From Clostridiales bacterium (GTDB lineage: Bacteria; Bacillota; Clostridia; Lachnospirales; WQUN01), in contig JAISZF010000043.1 of NCBI GenBank assembly GCA_031269415.1, positions 1-7,955 of the forward strand: 7,955 bases of DNA. Reading direction: 5' to 3'. Below are positions 1 through 6,128 of this stretch, piece after piece. The translations under genes were made by a program, and so were the position numbers. Every line of letters begins with the position of its first letter. Position 1 is the first letter of the stretch. A model generated the notes under the pieces. The model was not told the origin of the DNA. It did no database searches and was given only the letters and a program-made list of their open reading frames with translations.

Positions 1-1198
1 ACAGGGTTTCATACAGATACAGCGGCTCGTTCCAACGCCTGACGCCGCTCAAGAGATGAGTGAGGATAAACAGCGCGTCGCTGATATTTTTCGCGCGAAA
101 GAAGATCCATGCGAGGCAGACCAACAGAAAGGTTAAACCTATATGAAAGATGTTTTTCTTCCGTGGCTTGCCTAAACCTTCGATTATCTGAAACACTCCG
201 TGCAACCCGCCCCACAGCACGAACGTCCAGTTCGCTCCGTGCCACAGCCCGCTCGCTAGGAATGTCAGCGTTACGTTCAGGTAATATCGCGGCTTTGAAA
301 CCCTGCTTCCGCCTAACGGTATATAGATATAGTCCCTCAGCCATGACGACAGGGTTATGTGCCAGCGTCTCCAGAATTCTCGGATGCTCCCCGAAAGATA
401 CGGCTGGCGGAAATTTCGCGTCAATTCGATGCCCAGTAATTTGGCGCTCCCCACGGCGATGTCCGAATACCCGCTGAAATCACAGTATATCTGAAACGCG
501 AAATACAGAGTGGCAATAACGGAAGGCAGTCCCGTATATGACGCTGGGGCGTTGTATACCGCGTTCACGCAGTCGGCGAGCCTGTCCGCCACGACGGTTT
601 TTTTGAAGAACCCCAGCGTTAAATAACCTAAGCCGCCGGACACGTCGCGAATCCCCGGTTTTCTGTCGGAAAACAACTGGCCCATCAGATCGCCCGCGCG
701 TTCGATAGGCCCGGCGACAAGCTGCGGAAAGAATGTAATGAAGAGCATGGTTTTAAAATAGTTGCGCTCGGGAGCCAGCTTGCCCCGATACACGTCTATC
801 GTATACGCCGCTGCCTGAAAGGTATAGAATGAGATACCCATGGGCAGAATTACGCTGTACTCCGGCACGGGAATGTTGATTTTAAGCATAGCGAACGCCG
901 CGCTCAGGGAGTCGGAGAAAAAGCCCAGGTATTTGAAAAAAAACAGCAATCCGAAATTCATAATCAGGGAGACTATCAGCGCGGGCTTGGGCTTCAGCAC
1001 TTTATGTATCAGTAGCGCTGAAACATAATTCACCAACACGGTAAACGCCAGCAGCAGGATAAACTCAGGCCGCCACGCCATATAGAATCCGCAGCTCGCC
1101 AGCAGCAGAGGTATCCAGCGGATTCTGCCGGGGGTAAAGAAATATACCAAAGCGGTTACTGGCAGGAAGATCAGATAGATGACAGAATTAAATAACAT
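1..1198 (-). CDS. MBOAT family O-acyltransferase (AlgI/DltB/PatA-like), partial: C-terminus outside window
   Basis: The frame is open for 399 codons from an ATG at 1198 to the left edge with no stop, so the C-terminus is missing; family members usually have about 460-520 residues. It reads as a polytopic membrane acyltransferase, with hydrophobic segments near residues 5-21, 28-60, 72-92, 150-165, 228-240 and 310-335. Family motifs are clear: FFPQLVAGPIERA (156-168), YCDFSGYSDIAVG (238-250), EFWRRWHITLSSWLRDYIY (274-292, His280) and GLWHGANWTFVLWGGLHG (317-334). His320 in the WHG motif matches the catalytic His of AlgI. Such proteins move acetyl groups across the membrane onto exopolysaccharide, peptidoglycan or teichoic acid. 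The acceptor cannot be told here, because the usual AlgJ/AlgX or DltD-like partner would lie beyond the left edge. An AGAGAGG ribosome site at 1210-1216 supports the ATG; a GTG three codons upstream lies too close to that site. Confidence 0.93.
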   Translation of the reverse strand, partial: MLFNSVIYLIFLPVTALVYFFTPGRIRWIPLLLASCGFYMAWRPEFILLLAFTVLVNYVSALLIHKVLKPKPALIVSLIMNFGLLFFFKYLGFFSDSLSAAFAMLKINIPVPEYSVILPMGISFYTFQAAAYTIDVYRGKLAPERNYFKTMLFITFFPQLVAGPIERAGDLMGQLFSDRKPGIRDVSGGLGYLTLGFFKKTVVADRLADCVNAVYNAPASYTGLPSVIATLYFAFQIYCDFSGYSDIAVGSAKLLGIELTRNFRQPYLSGSIREFWRRWHITLSSWLRDYIYIPLGGSRVSKPRYYLNVTLTFLASGLWHGANWTFVLWGGLHGVFQIIEGLGKPRKKNIFHIGLTFLLVCLAWIFFRAKNISDALFILTHLLSGVRRWNEPLYLYETL

Positions 1199-1267
1199 TG
1201 CCGACACGGCCTCTCTTGAATTTTACACAAGAAATGATATCATATATTAAATGAAAGGAGAATAAAT
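1199..1267. promoter_or_regulatory. Divergent promoter region with 10-bp palindrome
   Basis: This 69-bp AT-rich gap separates two divergent genes and must hold a promoter for each. For the rightward gene the best match is TTGAAT (1216-1221), a 16-bp spacer and TATCAT (1238-1243). For the leftward gene the reverse strand offers TTAATA (1250-1245), a long 19-bp spacer and TAAAAT (1225-1220), which is weaker. A perfect palindrome ATGATATCAT (1234-1243) covers the rightward -10 box and could be an operator, though a 10-bp AT-rich palindrome may arise by chance. The rightward ribosome site is AAAGGAG at 1254-1260, 7 nt before the ATG. Confidence 0.4.
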
Positions 1268-1867
1268 ATGACAAACGAATTTTTAACCACGCTGAAAAAC
1301 CGGCGAACTTATTACAGCCTCGGCAAAGATATTTCCGTTTCGTCGGAGCGTGTGCTGGAGATTGCGGAGCAGGCGGCGCTTCACACCCCGTCCGCGTTTA
1401 ACTCACAGAGCGCGCGGGCTGTAGCGCTTTTCGGGGAACATCACGACGCGCTGTGGGGGATCACACGCGAGACGCTGAGAAGGATCGTGCCTCCGGAGGC
1501 TTTCGCGAAGACGGATCAAAAGATCTCCTCCTTCGCGGCGGCGGCGGGAACCGTGCTGTATTTTGAGGATATGGACACTGTCCGTGGCTTACAGGAGAGT
1601 TTCCCCCTTTATAAAGACAATTTCCCCATCTGGTCGCAGCAGGCCAACGGAATGCTGCAGAGCAACATCTGGAACGCGCTGGAGTCGGAGGGACTGGGCG
1701 CGTCGCTGCAGCATTACAATCCGCTGATTGACGACGAGGTAAAGAAACGCTGGGCTTTGCCGGAGAGCTGGATGCTTATCGCGCAAATGCCGTTCGGGGA
1801 GATTACCGCTCCGGCGGACGAAAAGGACAGTATACCGGCGTCCGAACGCGTGAGGATGTTTAGATAG
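1268..1867 (+). CDS. Nitroreductase family protein (Frm2-like, short FMN oxidoreductase)
   Basis: A complete 199-residue protein of the nitroreductase fold, closest in appearance to the Frm2/COG3560 group of small FMN-dependent NAD(P)H oxidoreductases. The N-terminal RRTYYSL (12-18) is the expected FMN-phosphate contact. TPSAFNSQSARAV (40-52) matches the conserved flavin-binding helix start. EGLGASLQHYNP (141-152) and AQMPFGEI (172-179) match the C-terminal flavin-binding half. Proteins of this group reduce nitro or quinone compounds in vitro and are often linked to oxidative or lipid stress; the natural substrate is unknown. It is cytoplasmic, with no signal peptide. The ATG follows AAAGGAG with a 7-nt gap. 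No hairpin lies after its TAG, so transcripts may run on into the redox operon, which also has its own promoter a few bases downstream. Confidence 0.9.
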   Translation: MTNEFLTTLKNRRTYYSLGKDISVSSERVLEIAEQAALHTPSAFNSQSARAVALFGEHHDALWGITRETLRRIVPPEAFAKTDQKISSFAAAAGTVLYFEDMDTVRGLQESFPLYKDNFPIWSQQANGMLQSNIWNALESEGLGASLQHYNPLIDDEVKKRWALPESWMLIAQMPFGEITAPADEKDSIPASERVRMFR

Positions 1868-1873
1868 ATATTA

Positions 1874-1902
1874 TTGACTATTGCGATCTCAGATGTTATA
1901 GT
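1874..1902 (+). promoter_or_regulatory. Near-consensus sigma-A promoter of the cysE-tlpA redox operon
   Basis: TTGACT (1874-1879) and TATAGT (1897-1902) are each 5/6 matches to the -35 and -10 consensus. They are separated by exactly 17 bp, and a TGT triplet (1894-1896) gives an extended -10. Transcription should start near 1908-1910, leaving a leader of about 22 nt that contains a strong ribosome site. The -35 box coincides with a TTG that would otherwise be taken as the serine acetyltransferase start. There is no room for a T-box or riboswitch in so short a leader. Confidence 0.7.
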
Positions 1903-1912
1903 CATTTGCATT

Positions 1913-1926
1913 AAGGCAGGGGGTGG
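1913..1926 (+). promoter_or_regulatory. Ribosome binding site deciding the serine acetyltransferase start
   Basis: The purine-rich stretch AAGGCAGGGGGTGG lies between the predicted transcription start and the first residues conserved in the serine acetyltransferase family. Its AGGGGG core (1918-1923) is 7 nt before an in-frame ATC at 1931. No ATG, GTG or TTG occurs in frame at a proper distance, so initiation would have to use ATC, or the codon is a mutated or misread ATG. Confidence 0.5.
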
Positions 1927-1930
1927 CGTT

Positions 1931-2851
1931 ATCTTTAAACAGCTTGTAACAGACATTCTAGCCAGCTACAATGAGAATCCCACAATAGAAAAAATCCAGG
2001 GCGAAAGCCCCATCAGCACCGCTTCGGTCATAGGCATTATTGATAAGCTTCAGGTCTTGACATTCCCTGGATATTTTGGCCGGAAACCCCTTAATTACGA
2101 TACGTTGGAGTACAGCGTGGGTGAATTGCTTGAGGACTTGGCTTACAATTTGAAGAAGCAGATTCACCGCGCGCTTAATCCGGAAGACGATTCGGAGACG
2201 ACGCAGGACAGCAAAGCGGAAAGCATTACCTTTAACTTTCTGGGCAATATTCCGGAAATCAGGAGAATTCTGGCGACCGACGTGGAGGCGTTTTACGACG
2301 GCGATCCCGCCGCGTATAGCAATGATGAAATAATCCTGTCTTACCCGGGTTTTTACGCCCTTATGGTCAACAGACTTGCCCATGAGCTTTATCTGATGAA
2401 CGTCCCGATGCTCCCCCGCATGATGACCGAACACGCTCACAGCTTGACAGGCATAGATATAAACCCCGGAGCGACCATAGGCCATCACTTCTTCATGGAT
2501 CACGGGACCGGCATCGTGGTAGGGGAAACAACCATAATCGGCAACTACGTCAAGATCTACCAGGGAGTGACGCTGGGCGCGCTGTCCACGCGAGGCGGTC
2601 AGTCCCTGAAAGGTAAGAAGAGGCACCCGACAATCGAGGATCGCGTAACCATATATTCCGGCGCTTCGATCCTTGGCGGAGACACGGTGATAGGCGAGGG
2701 AGTGGTAATCGGTTCCAACGCTTTCATAATCAGCAGCGTCCAGGAGAACACAAAGGTCAGCATAAAAAGCCCGAATCTGCGCTTTATGAGGAACAATAAG
2801 GAAGCAAGCCAGGAACTTGACGAGGATGACAGTTGGTTTTACATGATCTGA
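1931..2851 (+). CDS. cysE: Serine O-acetyltransferase (two-domain Clostridial/Bacteroides type)
   Basis: Makes O-acetylserine from serine and acetyl-CoA, the committed step of cysteine synthesis, in the cytoplasm. Counting from the ATC at 1931 the protein is 306 residues; the open frame begins at a TTG at 1874 (325 residues), but that TTG is the likely -35 box. The first ~160 residues are the long helical N-terminal domain. The rest is a left-handed beta-helix of hexapeptide repeats. TGIDINPGATIG and FMDHGTGIVVGE carry the catalytic Asp and His, 15 residues apart as in CysE (Asp195 and His210 when numbered from the TTG). IYQGVTLGALS and the Gly/Ile-rich repeats around 2640-2740 complete the acetyl-CoA site. 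The protein ends in Ile after an acidic stretch (DEDDSWFYMI), as in CysE proteins that dock into the O-acetylserine sulfhydrylase active site. It leads a five-gene redox operon. EpsC and SatA are alternative names. Confidence 0.9.
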   Translation: MFKQLVTDILASYNENPTIEKIQGESPISTASVIGIIDKLQVLTFPGYFGRKPLNYDTLEYSVGELLEDLAYNLKKQIHRALNPEDDSETTQDSKAESITFNFLGNIPEIRRILATDVEAFYDGDPAAYSNDEIILSYPGFYALMVNRLAHELYLMNVPMLPRMMTEHAHSLTGIDINPGATIGHHFFMDHGTGIVVGETTIIGNYVKIYQGVTLGALSTRGGQSLKGKKRHPTIEDRVTIYSGASILGGDTVIGEGVVIGSNAFIISSVQENTKVSIKSPNLRFMRNNKEASQELDEDDSWFYMI

Positions 2852-2870
2852 ACGAAGGATGTGAAAGAAG

Positions 2871-3458
2871 TTGGGCCGAAATAGTATCGCGGCGGTTTTA
2901 GCGGCATTGGTTTTACTTGCGGGCTGCGCGTCGGGTTCCTCTTCCGCCGGTACAAATCAGATACCTGTGATTGCGGCGGAGAGCACAGCGGCGGCTTCCG
3001 CTGAAACGGAATCCACTTCCTCCGGCACGGATTACGGGTTTGGCCGTATACCGGAGTTTTCAGCGTCGGATCTTGACGGAAAGACTTTTGACAACGCCTT
3101 GTTTAAAGAAAAGGATCTGACGTTCATCAACTACTGGGCAACATGGTGCCCGCCGTGCAGAGGCGAGCTGCCGGACTTTCAGGCTTTGTACGATCAATAT
3201 GGCGACAGGATCACCTTCGTCACTGTTATTGATGACGCCATTGATAACGCCGAAGCAGGTAAACTTGCCGACGAATACCTGTCGTTCTGCGTGAACCTCA
3301 CACCGGACAGCAGGCTCATATCCGAGCTGCAAACGGGATATGTGCCAACCAGCGTAATCGTGGATTCGGACGGCAATCTGGTTATCGACAAGATGATTGG
3401 CGCTTATGGCGGCGAATACGCCGGTTATATCGATGAGGCTCTGGAAAAGGTTGAGTAA
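2871..3458 (+). CDS. TlpA-like thioredoxin-fold lipoprotein
   Basis: A 195-residue extracytoplasmic thiol-disulfide oxidoreductase. The N-terminus is a lipoprotein signal: one Arg, a hydrophobic run and the lipobox LLAGC, with lipidated Cys19. A Ser/Ala/Thr-rich linker (20-55) tethers the domain to the outer membrane face. The thioredoxin/AhpC-TSA domain starts near residue 58; its active site is WATWCPPC with Cys93 and Cys96, the WCxxC form of TlpA/ResA reductases. GYVPTSVIVDSDG contains the expected cis-proline. The start is TTG, 10 nt after GAAGGAT (2854-2860). A GTG at 2861 is in another frame and soon stops, and the ATG at 2859 is followed at once by TGA. It lies 19 nt after the serine acetyltransferase stop and its 3' end overlaps the next small gene. 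Likely role: reducing extracellular disulfides, fed by the membrane proteins downstream. Confidence 0.92.
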   Translation: MGRNSIAAVLAALVLLAGCASGSSSAGTNQIPVIAAESTAAASAETESTSSGTDYGFGRIPEFSASDLDGKTFDNALFKEKDLTFINYWATWCPPCRGELPDFQALYDQYGDRITFVTVIDDAIDNAEAGKLADEYLSFCVNLTPDSRLISELQTGYVPTSVIVDSDGNLVIDKMIGAYGGEYAGYIDEALEKVE

Positions 3459-3582
3459 GCTGAGAATAATTATTATAGCGATTGCCGTTATCTTTATCGC
3501 AATCGGGACGGCGTTTCGGGAACCTATGGCCGTGTATAGAAAGGCGGCGGCGGTCTGTCTTGAATGCATAGGGATCGGTTAA
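3433..3582 (+). CDS. CD1871A-type single-pass membrane CXXC miniprotein
   Basis: A 49-residue peptide that overlaps the 3' end of the thioredoxin lipoprotein gene by 26 bp in another frame. It has a basic start (MRLWKRLSKLR), one transmembrane segment (about residues 12-28, rich in Ile/Ala) and a short tail ending CLECIGIG with a CxxC pair (Cys42 and Cys45). I recognise this as the family annotated 'CD1871A family CXXC motif-containing protein', known from Clostridia and without an established function. The positive-inside rule puts the N-terminus in the cytoplasm and the CxxC outside, on the same side as the lipoprotein thioredoxin. The ATG at 3433 has no clear ribosome site; a TTG at 3451 with GGAAAAGG just upstream is an alternative, and translational coupling is likely. 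The stop is 4 nt before the next ATG. Placement argues for a redox partner of the two flanking proteins. Confidence 0.85.
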   Translation: MRLWKRLSKLRIIIIAIAVIFIAIGTAFREPMAVYRKAAAVCLECIGIG

Positions 3583-3586
3583 CGGC

Positions 3587-4447
3587 ATGTGGAAGCGGAG
3601 GATAGGGCAGTTACTGTTTATGGCGGCGACGAATCTGAACGTCAACGGCTTTCTGACGGGGAGGGTATTCACCGGCAAATCCAAAGGGCTGTGCGTTCCG
3701 GGCCTGAATTGTTACGCCTGCCCCGGAGCCTTGTTTTCCTGCCCAATAGGTGCGCTGCAGAACGCCTTGAGCGATCCGGCCCGGCGGTTCGGTTTTTATG
3801 TCATAGGTTTGCTGGCGCTGTTCGGCGTTACGCTAGGCAGGCTTGTATGCGGCTTGTTCTGCCCGTTTGGGTTTATTCAGGATATCCTGTACATGCCCGC
3901 CAGGCTTCTGAAAAAACGATCGCGGATAAGGATTCCCTTTGCGTTCAGACGGATAAAATACGCCGTGCTTATTGTAATGGTTATCTTACTGCCGCTGACG
4001 GTATCGGACGCGTTTGGATACGGGCGCCCGTGGTTTTGCAAATATCTTTGCCCGTCCGGGGTTGTTATGGGCGCGCTGCCTATCTTAACCGCAAATCCGC
4101 GACTCCTGAATTTAACCGGTTTTGTGTTCTATCTCAAGATATCCGTTACGGCTTGTATTATATTTTCGTCCATGTTTTCAGAAAGGTTTTTTTGTAAATA
4201 TCTCTGCCCGCTGGGCGCCGTTTACGGCTTATTTAATAGAATTTCGCTTTACCGCCTCAATTTGGACTCCAACAGATGCGTACACTGCGGCAAATGCGAA
4301 GAGAATTGTCCCATGCGGGTAAACCCAAGCCAAACCCCTAACAGCCCGGAATGTATCAGATGCGGGAAGTGCGTTAGCGTATGCGAGGAACACGCGCTGT
4401 CATCTGAGATCACACCCGGATGTGGATTGAAACGAGATCATCAATAA
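3587..4447 (+). CDS. NapH-like polytopic 4Fe-4S ferredoxin-type membrane protein
   Basis: A 286-residue membrane iron-sulfur protein of the NapH/CcoG-like group. Hydrophobic spans lie near residues 67-87, 124-144 and 178-200. It is unusually rich in Cys. The N-terminal region has NCYACPGALFSCPIG (Cys42, 45, 52). Three Cys-Pro loops follow: CGLFCPFG (88, 92), CKYLCPSG (151, 155) and CKYLCPLG (203, 207). The C-terminus has two ferredoxin motifs, CVHCGKCEENCP (231, 234, 237, 241) and CIRCGKCVSVC (256, 259, 262, 266), each fit for one [4Fe-4S] cluster. In NapH-type proteins these clusters face the cytoplasm and take part in electron transfer to or from quinol or extracytoplasmic acceptors. The ATG is 4 nt after the CXXC peptide stop with no convincing ribosome site, so coupling is likely. 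No nitrate reductase or cytochrome oxidase genes are here; the neighbours suggest electrons are delivered to thiols instead (inference). Confidence 0.9.
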   Translation: MWKRRIGQLLFMAATNLNVNGFLTGRVFTGKSKGLCVPGLNCYACPGALFSCPIGALQNALSDPARRFGFYVIGLLALFGVTLGRLVCGLFCPFGFIQDILYMPARLLKKRSRIRIPFAFRRIKYAVLIVMVILLPLTVSDAFGYGRPWFCKYLCPSGVVMGALPILTANPRLLNLTGFVFYLKISVTACIIFSSMFSERFFCKYLCPLGAVYGLFNRISLYRLNLDSNRCVHCGKCEENCPMRVNPSQTPNSPECIRCGKCVSVCEEHALSSEITPGCGLKRDHQ

Positions 4448-4461
4448 ACGGAGGGTTATTA

Positions 4462-4671
4462 ATGGAAACAGCAACGCTTACGATATTAGGCATGGAATGT
4501 GAGCACTGCGTAAGGGCGGTTACACAAGCAGCCCAAGGTGTGCCGGGCGTAAGTGACGTTAAGGTCAGTTTGGAAGGCCAGACCGCCACGATTACTTATG
4601 ACCCCGACGAGAGTGAACTGGAGGAAATATTTGACGCGATTGAGGACCAGGGATACGAAATCGAGGAATGA
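4462..4671 (+). CDS. Heavy-metal-associated (HMA) domain protein, CopZ-like
   Basis: A 69-residue cytoplasmic protein that is a single HMA domain of the beta-alpha-beta-beta-alpha-beta type. The metal-binding loop is GMECEHC (Cys13 and Cys16), corresponding to the GMxCxxC motif that holds Cu(I) or another soft metal. VPGVSDVKVSLEGQTATITYD and IEDQGYEIEE match the rest of the family. The frame is open further upstream, but GGAGGG at 4450-4455, 6 nt before this ATG, and the usual family length fix the start. It is the last gene of the operon, 14 nt after the iron-sulfur protein; its stop codon runs into the terminator. No copper ATPase or CsoR-type repressor accompanies it here, so it may serve the redox proteins or tie them to metal homeostasis rather than an efflux pump. 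Confidence 0.92.
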   Translation: METATLTILGMECEHCVRAVTQAAQGVPGVSDVKVSLEGQTATITYDPDESELEEIFDAIEDQGYEIEE

Positions 4672-4707
4672 AAGATCCGAGGCTTTATAAAGCCTCGGAT
4701 CTTTTTT
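4671..4707 (+). terminator. Intrinsic terminator of the redox operon
   Basis: A perfect 15-bp stem (4671-4685 with 4690-4704) with a TATA loop is followed by a T-run (4702-4707) on the plus strand. The stem begins at the last base of the HMA stop codon, so the gene and terminator abut with no spacer. It closes the five-gene unit and insulates the superoxide dismutase gene downstream. Confidence 0.95.
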
Positions 4708-4776
4708 CGCCTGATTATACCTAAAACCAGGATTACCGGCATAATATATCAATGATCTTAAAGAATGAGGTGAGGT

Positions 4777-5358
4777 ATGGAAACCGCGAAGAATTTTATG
4801 AATACGTCGGATTTTATTTCCCAGCGGCAATTTGACGAGCATATTAAACTGTATCAGGGGTATGTGGGAAAGGTGAATGAAATAACGGGCGACCTCGCGT
4901 CGTTTCAGGGGCGAGCCAGCGCCAACGCGACCTACAGCGAGTACAGGGGATTGAAGAAAGGGGAGACATACGCGCTGGACGGCGTGATTTTCCATGAGCT
5001 GTATTTTCCGCTTCTGGGGAACACGCAAACGGAACCGGGGCCGGATACAAAGGCAATCTTCGACAGCCAGTTCAGAGGTTATGATAACTGGAAGGCGGAT
5101 TTTAAAGCCTGCGGGATTTCAGCGCGAGGCTGGGCGTTATTGATCTACGAGCAGCGCACGGGCACTTACAGGAATATTTTGCTGGATTTACACAACGAAG
5201 GACTGGTATGCGGCGGGTTTCCGCTGATTATTATGGACGTTTACGAACACGCGTATTTTATCGACTACGGTACGGACAAGAGTACGTATATAGACAGATT
5301 CATCGGCTCGTTGCGCTGGGATCTCGTTGAAAGGAAGATCTCCGGAATAAAAAAATAA
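4777..5358 (+). CDS. Fe/Mn-family superoxide dismutase (short, divergent type)
   Basis: A 193-residue cytoplasmic protein with the ordered ligand pattern of Fe/Mn superoxide dismutase: EHIKLYQGYV (His22), GVIFHELYFPLLG (His73), and MDVYEHAYFIDYG (Asp154, His158). DKSTYIDRFIGSL then matches the end of the C-terminal domain. It would convert superoxide to oxygen and peroxide. It differs from classic SodA/SodB: the N-terminal HHxxHH helix is reduced, several active-site aromatics are Tyr rather than Trp (for example DVYEHAY instead of DxWEHAY), and a loop near 81-95 is distinct. I believe such versions are common in Clostridia; activity and metal are not certain. The ATG follows GAGGTGAGG closely. 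The gap of 69 bp after the terminator has only weak promoter-like boxes (CATAAT at 4740-4745) and no convincing PerR box. It converges with the GH28 remnant, with 5 bp between the stops. Confidence 0.85.
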   Translation: METAKNFMNTSDFISQRQFDEHIKLYQGYVGKVNEITGDLASFQGRASANATYSEYRGLKKGETYALDGVIFHELYFPLLGNTQTEPGPDTKAIFDSQFRGYDNWKADFKACGISARGWALLIYEQRTGTYRNILLDLHNEGLVCGGFPLIIMDVYEHAYFIDYGTDKSTYIDRFIGSLRWDLVERKISGIKK

Positions 5359-5363
5359 ATTAC

Positions 5364-6128
5364 CTATTTTCTTACCAGTTTGTCTACGTTATCCGCAAAA
5401 GAGACGTTAACATCCTTCATGGATATCTTCTCAATCTTCCTTTCGGGCAAACCGAGGAAATACGCGGCGCAATAACTCGCCTCCGAACAGTTGATTGAGG
5501 AAAACTCCAACTTCTTAATCGATGGGGTTTTATCTGTAACAGGAGCGGGTTGACGGTTCTGGACATATTCGCTTTTACCGTCGGGGTCGCGGCAATAGAA
5601 GCAGTTGACTGTAAAAGGCGATTTTACGCCAACCATCTCGATGTTCTCGAATTTTATATCGTCTATCACGGAGAGGCTTCCGCGCCCGCGACGGGTTTTA
5701 ACGCGTAAGCCTCTGTCCGTGTTCCTGAACTCGCAGTCATGGACATAGACGCCGCTTACGCCGCACGCTGTTTCGCTTCCGATTACTACCGCCCCGTGCC
5801 CATTTTCCATAACACAGTCGGAAATCTCCGCATTTTTTGTGGGGGCGTTGAATCGTGACATGAAAATCTTGCCCGATTTCAGGGCGACGCAATCGTCGCC
5901 CACATCAAACCGGCAGCCTTTTATTTGAACATCCTCGCACGATTCAACGTCTATACCGTCCGTATTGGGAGAATCAGGCGGGTTTAGGATTGAACAGTTC
6001 AATACGCGCACATTTTTTGAAAAATGCGGGTGTATCGTCCAGGAAGGGCTATTCATAAAGGTCAATCCATCGATTACAATTCCGTCGCAATTTCTGAAAT
6101 ACGCCAATCTGGGACGAACAGCTTGCAA
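5364..6128 (-). pseudogene. GH28 polygalacturonase remnant, truncated at both ends
   Basis: About 250 residues of the parallel beta-helix of a glycoside hydrolase family 28 enzyme (pectin/polygalacturonate hydrolysis). The catalytic core is intact: NTDGID (Asp57, numbered from the TTG at 6128), VGDDC (Asp78, Asp79), ENGHGAVVIGSE (His111) and LRVK (Arg142, Lys144). The family start is missing: recognisable similarity begins abruptly at RPRLAYF (about 6116), whereas bacterial members usually have some 150-200 residues before this point and total about 450-520. The C-terminus also stops early, after SMKDVNVSFADN, where family members run on for several dozen residues. No ribosome site precedes the TTG, and the upstream bases are the end of an acetyltransferase. 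No signal peptide remains. It is probably not expressed as an active enzyme; a beta-helix missing both caps should fold poorly. Confidence 0.8.

Noticed and set aside
9..477. Open frames on both strands at the left edge
   Set aside because: Both are shadows of the MBOAT gene, whose frame is open through the whole region with strong motifs.
1874..1876. TTG as the start of serine acetyltransferase
   Set aside because: It has no well-spaced ribosome site, adds 19 residues not typical of the family, and forms the -35 box of a strong promoter.
1958..2626. 222-codon open frame on the minus strand opposite serine acetyltransferase
   Set aside because: It lies wholly antisense to a gene with clear catalytic motifs, has no domain features or ribosome site, and its composition is that of a shadow frame.
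3589..4197. 202-codon plus-strand frame inside the NapH-like gene
   Set aside because: It overlaps a frame with a full set of Cys motifs and membrane spans; its own translation is Arg-rich without motifs.
4708..4776. PerR or Fur operator upstream of superoxide dismutase
   Set aside because: The gap is AT-rich but holds no inverted repeat close to either consensus; only weak promoter-like boxes were found.
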